Positions 1 through 4,523 of a stretch of 5,435 bases of DNA are shown here, in pieces; positions within the stretch are counted from its first letter, which is position 1; every line of letters starts with the position of its first letter. The position numbers and the translations under genes were made by a program. The stretch is from Leucothrix mucor (lineage in GTDB: Bacteria; Pseudomonadota; Gammaproteobacteria; Thiotrichales; Thiotrichaceae). The notes beneath the pieces are model-generated. The model saw nothing but the letters and a program-made list of their open reading frames with translations. It had not been told where the DNA came from and ran no database searches. Location: the NCBI GenBank assembly GCA_011322515.1, contig DRMS01000407.1, forward strand, positions 1-5,435. The letters are read 5' to 3'.

Positions 1-534
1 CCAACGAATCATCTTGATCTAGAAATGCGTCATGCACTGAGCATTGCCCTACAAGACTTTAAAGGCGCAATGGTGATCGTCTCGCATGATCGTCATATGT
101 TAAAAACAGTCACCGATGAATTGCTGATTGTTGATGCTAAAAAAGTGATTCCTTTTGGGGGCGATCTTGAGGACTATGCGCAGTGGATTAAAGATAAAAA
201 TAAGCAAGAACAGCAACTAGAACAAGTAGCTAAAGTGGAAGATAAGACTATTTCACGTAAAGAACAGCGTAAATTAGATGCTGAGTTACGTAAAAAATTA
301 CAACCCTTAAAGCGCAAAGCCGACACCCTAGAAAAGCAGTTAGACCGATTACATGCGCAACAGCAGCAACTTGAAAATACACTCGCTGAGCCTAGTATTT
401 ATCAGGATGAAAATAAAAATAAACTAAAAAAAGCATTATTGGAAAAAATCACGATTGATAAAAAATTAGAAGATATTGAAATGCAATGGATGGAAGCGAG
501 TGAGGAATATGAACAAAAACTGGTAGCTCAATAG
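1..534 (+). CDS. yheS: ABC-F family ATPase YheS, C-terminal part (5' end outside window)
   Basis: The frame is open from base 1 and ends with TAG at 532-534, giving 177 residues; the family is usually about 630 residues, so only the last quarter is here. It opens with PTNHLDLE, the D-loop after Walker B of the second ABC domain, and VSHDRH (residues 27-32) is the H-switch. From about residue 64 to the end the chain is charged and Q/L-rich, the C-terminal coiled coil seen in YheS and Uup. The GDLEDYAQWI segment, the RKEQRK..AELRK..QPLK pattern and the late MQWMEASEEYEQ block match my recollection of E. coli YheS better than Uup. ABC-F proteins are soluble, have no membrane domain and act on ribosomes. 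The ATG at 25-27 is internal, not a start. No strong terminator follows: 546-559 can form a 5-bp hairpin but has no T-run. Confidence 0.9.
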   Translation, partial: PTNHLDLEMRHALSIALQDFKGAMVIVSHDRHMLKTVTDELLIVDAKKVIPFGGDLEDYAQWIKDKNKQEQQLEQVAKVEDKTISRKEQRKLDAELRKKLQPLKRKADTLEKQLDRLHAQQQQLENTLAEPSIYQDENKNKLKKALLEKITIDKKLEDIEMQWMEASEEYEQKLVAQ

Positions 535-873
535 AGTCCTTATCATAACGCAGGAGCGTTGTATATAGATATTCATTTATTAAATTTCCGCACCCTTCGA
601 CAAGCTCAGGAAGCTAGTTCCCTGAGCTTGTCGAAGGATGCGGGTTGTTTGCTATGACTTTACTTGTCCCACCTTTCAAATCACTCTTATGTTTCTTTCT
701 AAATTAAGAAAAAATGAAGGTTTATATTGTCCTGAATCAACATCCTACAATACATTCTGAAAAACTGTCGTCTACAGATATTATTTAATTACTTCAATAT
801 TTTTCTAATATTTAGTTTTTTTGTTTGCATAACATTAGTATTATTCAACATTACAATAAAATCCATGAGAAGA
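535..873. other. AT-rich convergent spacer between yheS and the export gene
   Basis: I see no gene in these 339 bases. They separate two convergent genes and contain the palindromic repeat at 588-675, described separately. The rest is AT-rich. At 760-777 a 4-bp stem (CTGT/ACAG) is followed, on the minus strand, by five T; this could weakly terminate the export gene but is too short to call. The small AACGC/GCGTT hairpin at 546-559 lies just after the yheS stop. Confidence 0.6.
588..675. repeat. Palindromic interspersed repeat, partial copy of the 168-bp element
   Basis: Arms at 588-610 and 621-643 pair over 23 bp with one mismatch around a 10-base loop; the core is CCTTCGACAAGCTCAGG. Bases 588-614 are identical to 3688-3714, and bases 613-675 match 3737-3799 with a single difference (A638 versus G3762). 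The copy therefore shares the hairpin and right-hand tail of the 168-bp element. It lacks the left terminal repeat, the outer 12 bases of the right terminal repeat and a 24-base internal segment. I find no flanking target duplication. It is probably a truncated or recombined relic of the same family. It could act as an mRNA 3'-end hairpin for yheS, but no T-tract follows. Confidence 0.85.
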
Positions 874-1926
874 TCAGTTTAACAAGTTTTTAATTGTACT
901 TATGGGGCTAATAAGTCTTATTGCATTTTCAAATAAAACTTTTTGTTTTGACTCAACAATCACAATTCGATCATCTGGTTTTAGAAAAGGGTCTGCTGTC
1001 CTTCCCTGTTTAATAGACGTTAAATTAACTTTATATTTTTTAAAAATATTATTCTTCATGTCATATCGGAAAAGTATAGCCTTATTCTTGTGCGCTAATG
1101 TATTTATACCACCCGCTAATGTAATAGCTTGTAAGAAAGTAATTCCTTCTGTTAGTGGAAAAATTCCTGGTTTAATAACAGCCCCATTCACAGTAAAGCG
1201 GTTGTAAATAGATTTTTGTACAACAATTCTATCACCTTGTTTTAATAAGAAATCTTGTTGTTTCCCTTTACTAATAGCAGCAATATCTATTGCTTGTTGC
1301 ACTACTTGTCCATTTTTCCCTTCTCGCAATAAAGTAGCATGATGTTTGTCAGCATCTTCACTTAAACCATTAGCATAAGCTATAGCTTGTAAGAATGTCG
1401 TCTTCCCAGAAACTGGAAAAACACCTGATTTTTTTACAGACCCTTCAATACTGAAATAGTTTTTACTTGATTCTTTAACTAGCACGTTAACATGAGCTTC
1501 TACAATAAAATCTTTCTCCAGAGCCTGTTTTATTTTTTCTGCTAGTTGTGGAGCGCTTAACCCTTTTGCATGTATTTTAGAAATAAGAGGAAACGTAATA
1601 TTTCCATTATTATCTACTCTTACTTTTTTTGTTAAATCGGGGTTTCTATAAACCTCTATTTCTAATAGGTCATTCTCTGAAATTAAATTACTACCAAGAT
1701 ATCCTGAAGAGTCAGCTGAATTTTCTTTTTTTACTACAAAACTTTTAGGAACCAGCTTGATACTAGGTATCATTGATGATGATTTTAAAGAGCTTGTTAA
1801 GTTTGCCCTTCCTACTGGCTCATTTAATAAAACATCGCTAGTTTCATATGTTGAAGTGCTACATGAGCTAGTAAAGGTTATTAGGAAACAACCTAGAATT
1901 GAAGTGTTTTTTTTGTCAAACATCAT
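874..1926 (-). CDS. Polysaccharide export outer-membrane lipoprotein, Wza/GumB family
   Basis: The 350-residue product has a short basic start (DKK), a hydrophobic stretch at 10-20 and Cys22, which suggests a lipoprotein signal. The lipobox is poor (T-S-S-C, with Thr rather than Leu at -3). Residues about 80-152 match the Poly_export domain (NDLLEIEVYRNPDLTKKVRVD, then G-I-T-F-P-L). Two SLBB repeats follow at about 156-237 and 243-325, each with the pattern G.V...G.FP...TFLQAI..A.G. The tail at 329-349 (VLFENAIRLISPISTIKNLL) may be the C-terminal amphipathic helix that forms the outer-membrane pore in Wza. Length is slightly below Wza (about 380). The family forms octameric export channels for capsule or exopolysaccharide. 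No Wzc-type kinase, phosphatase or glycosyltransferase gene is adjacent, so the polymer is unknown. An AAGGA lies 9 bases before the first of two tandem ATGs. The gene is visibly more AT-rich than the cob genes. Confidence 0.88.
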   Translation of the reverse strand: MMFDKKNTSILGCFLITFTSSCSTSTYETSDVLLNEPVGRANLTSSLKSSSMIPSIKLVPKSFVVKKENSADSSGYLGSNLISENDLLEIEVYRNPDLTKKVRVDNNGNITFPLISKIHAKGLSAPQLAEKIKQALEKDFIVEAHVNVLVKESSKNYFSIEGSVKKSGVFPVSGKTTFLQAIAYANGLSEDADKHHATLLREGKNGQVVQQAIDIAAISKGKQQDFLLKQGDRIVVQKSIYNRFTVNGAVIKPGIFPLTEGITFLQAITLAGGINTLAHKNKAILFRYDMKNNIFKKYKVNLTSIKQGRTADPFLKPDDRIVIVESKQKVLFENAIRLISPISTIKNLLN

Positions 1927-1935
1927 TATTTAACA

Positions 1936-1940
1936 TCCTT
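1936..1940 (-). promoter_or_regulatory. Ribosome binding site of the export gene
   Basis: On the minus strand the sequence reads AAGGA, followed by 9 bases and then ATGATG. Spacing is 9 to the first ATG (1924-1926) and 12 to the second (1921-1923), so the first ATG is preferred. The purine run continues upstream (AAGAAAGGA), which supports this as a real initiation site. Confidence 0.6.
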
Positions 1941-2029
1941 TCTTCTTATCATTTTTATTATTAAGAAAACTTTCAAAGATAAAGTATAGTGACAGACAGC
2001 TCCTGATATAAGCATAAGATATCTAAGGT

Positions 2030-2171
2030 AATATTGCTTTAATAGTAAATATTCACTAATAATTTACTACTTGTATGGGGAAAATTATTATATTAAAAAC
2101 AAGCCATAGTTATTAAATTATAAAAAAGTAAAGCCAACTAATATTTCATAAAAGTAGATTGAAGCAATATT
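2030..2171. repeat. Inverted repeats upstream of the export gene
   Basis: AATATTGCTTTAAT at 2030-2043 is matched in inverted orientation by ATTGAAGCAATATT at 2158-2171, which is 14 bp with one mismatch and 114 bases between. Nested inside is a perfect 8-bp pair, TAGTAAAT (2043-2050) and ATTTACTA (2062-2069), with an 11-base loop. The position, 100-250 bases before the export gene start, would suit an operator or a small degraded element. The sequence is so AT-rich that chance pairing is a real possibility. Confidence 0.3.
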
Positions 2172-2441
2172 GTAGAATATTAGGCTTTTTCATACCAAGA
2201 ATAGTTTATCATAAATCTATTTCTATACCCTCTCAACCCGACAAGAGGGCTGTTCAATACTAATTTAAGGTTACCCACGCTAAACTACTATAGTTTTTCA
2301 GATAAATAATTTCCTGATAAAAGGAGTGAAAGCTTCAGCTTTTTAGTCATCAAAATGAAATTTAATAAATGAACGTCTATAGGTAATTGTAATAACGTTA
2401 ACGCAGTAAGTTCGAGTGATTTAGGTCGTGGGGGACGATAG

Positions 2442-2601
2442 GAACCCCAACAAAATCTGCCACCATCACTGTCTGATCTCAAGCGGATTCATGAGGAAAA
2501 ATTAGCAACTCAACGGCGAAGGTATTGAAATTCAGTTAAAATTAAAAGCTGTTTCAGGCAGAAAAACAGTAGTATCAAGCAAAAGACGGATAAAAAACTA
2601 A
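2442..2601 (+). pseudogene. Possible decayed small reading frame, unrecognised
   Basis: On the plus strand the frame from 2442 reads EPQQNLPPSLSDLKRIHEEK and continues to LATQRRRY before TGA at 2526-2528. A shift at about 2520 joins it to an adjacent frame, GIEIQLKLKAVSGRKTVV.., which stops at TAA 2599-2601. Just upstream, in the first frame, is SSDLGRGGR followed by a TAG at 2439-2441. The composition looks protein-like and less AT-rich than the surroundings, so one frameshift plus one stop in an old gene is plausible. I recognise no family, see no start codon or ribosome site, and chance is a serious alternative. Confidence 0.2.
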
Positions 2602-2614
2602 CAGTCCTTTAATA

Positions 2615-3370
2615 CTAAACCAACGCCCAAACAGCCATTACCAAAAATAAAGCCTCTGTAACTTCAATACTAAGCCCCAAAATATCCCCCGTTACCCCTT
2701 GCAAACGTGCAACTGCCCAATGATGTATTGCATACAGCAATAAACTAATCGCAATCAACACAATTAAACTCGTTACAAAATAAACAATTACAGCAATAAA
2801 TACTAATATAAGTGCAATAATTTCGGGATATTCTTTCTTTTTTAAGTTAAAGGCTAACCCTTGCTGCTGTGAAACTGGGCTATAGGTTAAAAGAGCAATA
2901 GCCCCTCCCCTTGCAACAATAGGCGCTAATAATAAACTCCAGTAACTCATTTCTGAATTAAGCACTGCAACTACAGCGGAGTATTTAAGCAATAAAACTA
3001 AAACAATACTGGCAATCCCCGCAGGTCCTGATACAGGATCTTTCATGATTACTAACGTGCGTTCTGCGTTGCCTTGACCACCCACTAGCCCATCTGCGGT
3101 ATCAGCCAAACCATCAAGATGCAATCCACCTGTTATAAAAACCCATAGGGTGATAATAATGGCGGCAACAACGTTATAAGCATCTTCACCGACACTACTA
3201 GTTAATAATACAGCCATTAGTATTAAGAATAAGCCAATAAAGAAACCAACAAAAGGGTAATAAAGGACAGAAGAAGAAATTTCCTCCTCATTCATCTCTG
3301 TTATTTTAGGCGTTGGTATACGCGTCAAAAAGATCTGCGCTATAAAAAATGATTTAATCAAAGGGGGCAT
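2615..3370 (-). CDS. cobS: Adenosylcobinamide-GDP ribazoletransferase (cobalamin synthase) CobS
   Basis: CobS is a polytopic inner-membrane enzyme that joins adenosylcobinamide-GDP to alpha-ribazole (or its phosphate) in the last steps of B12 assembly. The 251-residue product has the normal family length. It begins with the family's typical Q-x-FLTRIP motif (residues 12-19), followed by the signature HLDGLADTADG at 84-94 and MKDPVSGPAG at 109-118; these Asp-rich motifs are thought to bind metal and substrate. Hydrophobic segments lie at about 35-58, 64-83, 115-136, 142-163, 184-214 and 230-251. The ATG at 3368-3370 is the only start that keeps the conserved N-terminus. No Shine-Dalgarno sequence precedes it; the 10 bases upstream are A/T only, so translation may be weak. 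It is on the same strand as cobC and cobT but is separated from cobC by 529 bases carrying two inserted elements. Confidence 0.95.
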   Translation of the reverse strand: MPPLIKSFFIAQIFLTRIPTPKITEMNEEEISSSVLYYPFVGFFIGLFLILMAVLLTSSVGEDAYNVVAAIIITLWVFITGGLHLDGLADTADGLVGGQGNAERTLVIMKDPVSGPAGIASIVLVLLLKYSAVVAVLNSEMSYWSLLLAPIVARGGAIALLTYSPVSQQQGLAFNLKKKEYPEIIALILVFIAVIVYFVTSLIVLIAISLLLYAIHHWAVARLQGVTGDILGLSIEVTEALFLVMAVWALV

Positions 3371-3475
3371 ATTTTATTTTTAGGAAGTTTCAAATAATTA
3401 AGTTACCCTATTTACATAGGATTTTTGCTTCTACTTGGGTTATCTAATATTTTATTCGTTTATTTTGTTAGGTTT

Positions 3476-3616
3476 ATTATGATCCAGCAGTTCCCGACCT
3501 AATTTAAGGTAGACAACGGTAGTAAGGCATTTGATTAAAAATTAGCAAGCCACTGCTATTTTTAGAGTCTTATGTAGTGCCGTCTACGGCATGAGCGGGA
3601 ATCGCTGATTATGATC
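3476..3616. repeat. 9-bp target-site duplication ATTATGATC bracketing the 123-bp element
   Basis: ATTATGATC occurs at 3476-3484 and again at 3608-3616, exactly next to the inverted ends of the element at 3485-3607. The repeat does not extend further on either side. A perfect 9-bp match at exactly these borders is what staggered-cut transposition leaves. Confidence 0.82.
3485..3607. mobile_element. 123-bp MITE-like element with 9-bp target duplication
   Basis: The left end reads CAGCAGTTCCCG and the right end, reverse-complemented, reads CAGCGATTCCCG: 12-bp terminal inverted repeats with two mismatches. Direct repeats of ATTATGATC abut both ends. Inside are a stem at 3537-3563 (AAAAATTAGCA with TGCTATTTTT, one bulged base, 6-base loop) and a perfect short hairpin TGCCGT/ACGGCA at 3578-3591. 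There is no reading frame for a transposase, so it would have to be moved in trans. CAG-type ends with a 9-bp duplication occur in several insertion-sequence families; I cannot assign one. It shares no clear sequence with the neighbouring 168-bp element beyond short AT-rich words. Confidence 0.78.
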
Positions 3617-3643
3617 TCCTACTTATCTTTTCTTACTCTGCCT

Positions 3644-3811
3644 AGCTACCAGTTTAAGGTGGGACAGTTAATGTTTCTGCTATTCACCCGCACCCTTCGA
3701 CAAGCTCAGGAAGCGATGTCCTGAGTCTGCCGAAGGGCTAGTTCCCTGAGCTTGTCGAAGGGTGCGGGTTGTTTGCTATGACTTTACTTGTCCCACCTTA
3801 AGTTGGTAGCT
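3644..3811. mobile_element. 168-bp MITE-like palindromic element with 23-bp inverted ends
   Basis: The ends at 3644-3666 and 3789-3811 are inverted repeats of 23 bp with two mismatches; the left end runs AGCTACCAGTTTAAGG then TGGGACA. An 8-bp duplication flanks both. The layout is symmetric: 23-bp end, 20-base spacer, 24-bp hairpin arm, 34-base centre, 24-bp arm, 20-base spacer, 23-bp end. There is no coding capacity, so it is a non-autonomous unit that needs a transposase from elsewhere. A partial relative lies at 588-675. The core word CCTTCGACAAGCTCAGG resembles a repeat I recall from several bacterial genomes, though I cannot confirm that here. It lies between cobC and cobS, so a cob transcript reading through would contain a very stable hairpin. 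Confidence 0.85.
3687..3768. repeat. Perfect 24-bp-arm hairpin with an extra diverged arm in the loop
   Basis: Arms at 3687-3710 and 3745-3768 are perfectly complementary. The 34-base centre contains CTGAGTCTGCCGAAGGG (3721-3737), which matches the right arm's CTGAGCTTGTCGAAGGG except at three positions. The copy at 588-675 lacks this segment: a 24-base stretch is present here and absent there. The unit thus seems to have gained or lost one arm copy. Confidence 0.85.
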
Positions 3812-3899
3812 CTCTGCCTCTTTACAAAATAATTTGTTTTTTTACCCATCATCAATTAACTGGTTGATCCGCCTTCAGTTGATAACTAAACTTCCTTAT

Positions 3900-4511
3900 T
3901 TATGCACTATGACAGCCATGTGAAATTAATGTACCCCAAGCCCCTGTTTCATCGTGATACATACGAATGGTTGATAGACTGGCATAGTCCACATTTAAAC
4001 GAAATAAATTTTCTTCCTGCATCCCTAAAATATACATCAGAATAACCCGAATCACGCCTGCATGAGTGACCAACAAAATACGCTTACCCTTATACTCTTC
4101 GGTTATCTGTTTAAGTGTCTTTAAGACACGCGCCCGAAAGTCATGAAAATCTTCCCCTTCTGGTGGTGCTTGCTTAGTGGGAGAAGCCCACCAACGTTTG
4201 AGCGTCTCATCATTATCTTTTAATAAATCATCGGGAGACTGACCTTCCCATTCACCAAAATGAATTTCTTCTAGGGCATCAATGATTTCACAGTTTATAT
4301 CTTCTTGGTCAGCCAAAGAGCCTGCAAACTCGGCGCACCGTAATAAAGGTGATGAAATAATCACATCCCAGCTCACATCCCCCTGCAATGTTGCTTGCAT
4401 TTGCTCCCAGCCATCGTCAGTGAGCTTATCATTGGTACTACCTCGAAAAATATCGCCACCTTCTACTTCACCATGACGAAGCAGGTCTAGCACTGTTGTT
4501 TTTGGCATCAT
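3900..4511 (-). CDS. cobC: Histidine phosphatase family protein, probable alpha-ribazole phosphatase CobC
   Basis: This 203-residue product belongs to the phosphoglycerate-mutase-like histidine phosphatase branch. LLRHGE (10-15) carries the phospho-accepting His13 and Arg12; SSPLLRCAEFA supplies Arg58; EEIHFGEWEG (81-90) supplies the likely acid Glu82; and VTHAGVIR (148-155) supplies the second catalytic His150. All key residues of the fold are present and the length is normal. The family is broad, but the position between cobT and cobS makes alpha-ribazole-5'-phosphate the likely substrate, giving alpha-ribazole for CobS. The enzyme has no signal peptide and should be cytoplasmic. It starts 12 bases after the cobT stop, so the two are almost certainly one operon, perhaps translationally coupled. 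Two tandem ATGs (4509-4511, 4506-4508) follow a weak AAAGA; the second has the better, though short, spacing (3 bases), so the true start is uncertain by one residue. Confidence 0.88.
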   Translation of the reverse strand: MMPKTTVLDLLRHGEVEGGDIFRGSTNDKLTDDGWEQMQATLQGDVSWDVIISSPLLRCAEFAGSLADQEDINCEIIDALEEIHFGEWEGQSPDDLLKDNDETLKRWWASPTKQAPPEGEDFHDFRARVLKTLKQITEEYKGKRILLVTHAGVIRVILMYILGMQEENLFRLNVDYASLSTIRMYHDETGAWGTLISHGCHSA

Positions 4512-4523
4512 TCTTTATACACA

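Larger units (their letters stand above)
1927..2614. other. Long AT-rich spacer between cobS and the export gene
   Basis: These 688 bases lie between two genes on the same strand and hold no intact gene I can support. Bases 1927-2220 are very AT-rich and contain the inverted repeats listed at 2030-2171. A minus-strand TATACT at 1983-1988, 57 bases before the export gene start, is a possible -10 box, but no good -35 matches it. A hairpin CCCTCT/AGAGGG occupies 2228-2249. Bases 2329-2345 form a small AAAGC/GCTTT hairpin with a short T-run, a very weak terminator. Bases about 2400-2601 are less AT-rich and may be decayed coding sequence. No obvious terminator follows cobS, and no cobalamin riboswitch signature was seen. 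Confidence 0.5.
3636..3819. repeat. 8-bp target-site duplication CTCTGCCT bracketing the 168-bp element
   Basis: CTCTGCCT is found at 3636-3643 and 3812-3819, directly touching the outer ends of the terminal inverted repeats of the element at 3644-3811. The match stops at both borders. This fixes the element's boundaries and indicates a single insertion event. Confidence 0.85.
3371..3899. other. Cob operon gap between cobC and cobS, containing two inserted elements
   Basis: No gene is visible. Two small mobile-element-like units occupy 3485-3607 and 3644-3811. Removing both, with one copy of each target repeat, would leave about 221 bases. The cobS-proximal part (3371-3475) is AT-rich, with a 5-bp hairpin CCTAT/ATAGG at 3407-3420 followed on the plus strand by ATTTTT, which is the wrong strand to end cobC. 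The cobC-proximal part (3820-3899) has an AACTG/CAGTT pair around 3859-3880 but no clear terminator. Whether cobS is still co-transcribed with cobC cannot be told from sequence. Confidence 0.6.

Noticed and set aside
588..643. Palindrome as a rho-independent terminator of yheS
   Set aside because: The stem is strong but is followed by GTTGTTTGC, not a T-tract, and its homologue elsewhere is part of a mobile element.
760..777. Terminator for the export gene on the minus strand
   Set aside because: Only a 4-bp stem before five T; too weak to call.
902..1207. Plus-strand open frame of 101 codons
   Set aside because: It lies wholly antisense to the well-supported export gene, shows no family motif and has no ribosome site; it is a shadow.
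2288..2482. Minus-strand open frame of 64 codons in the cobS-export gene spacer
   Set aside because: No ribosome site, no recognisable domain and a low-complexity Leu-rich tail. The opposite strand looks at least as protein-like over 2442-2601, so I do not call it a gene.
588..3811. CRISPR array from repeated CCTTCGACAAGCTCAGG words
   Set aside because: The repeats are inverted hairpin arms in two places 3 kb apart, with no regular spacers and no cas genes.
3485..3811. A single composite element covering both inserted units
   Set aside because: Each unit has its own inverted ends and its own target duplication of different length (9 and 8 bp), which fits two separate insertions.
3371..3899. 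Cobalamin riboswitch before cobS
   Set aside because: I could not find a B12-box-like conserved segment on the minus strand; the structure in the gap is explained by the two inserted elements. A riboswitch, if any, would more likely be upstream of cobT outside the window.
4282..4476. Plus-strand open frame of 64 codons
   Set aside because: It is antisense to cobC over its conserved catalytic region and is a shadow of that gene.
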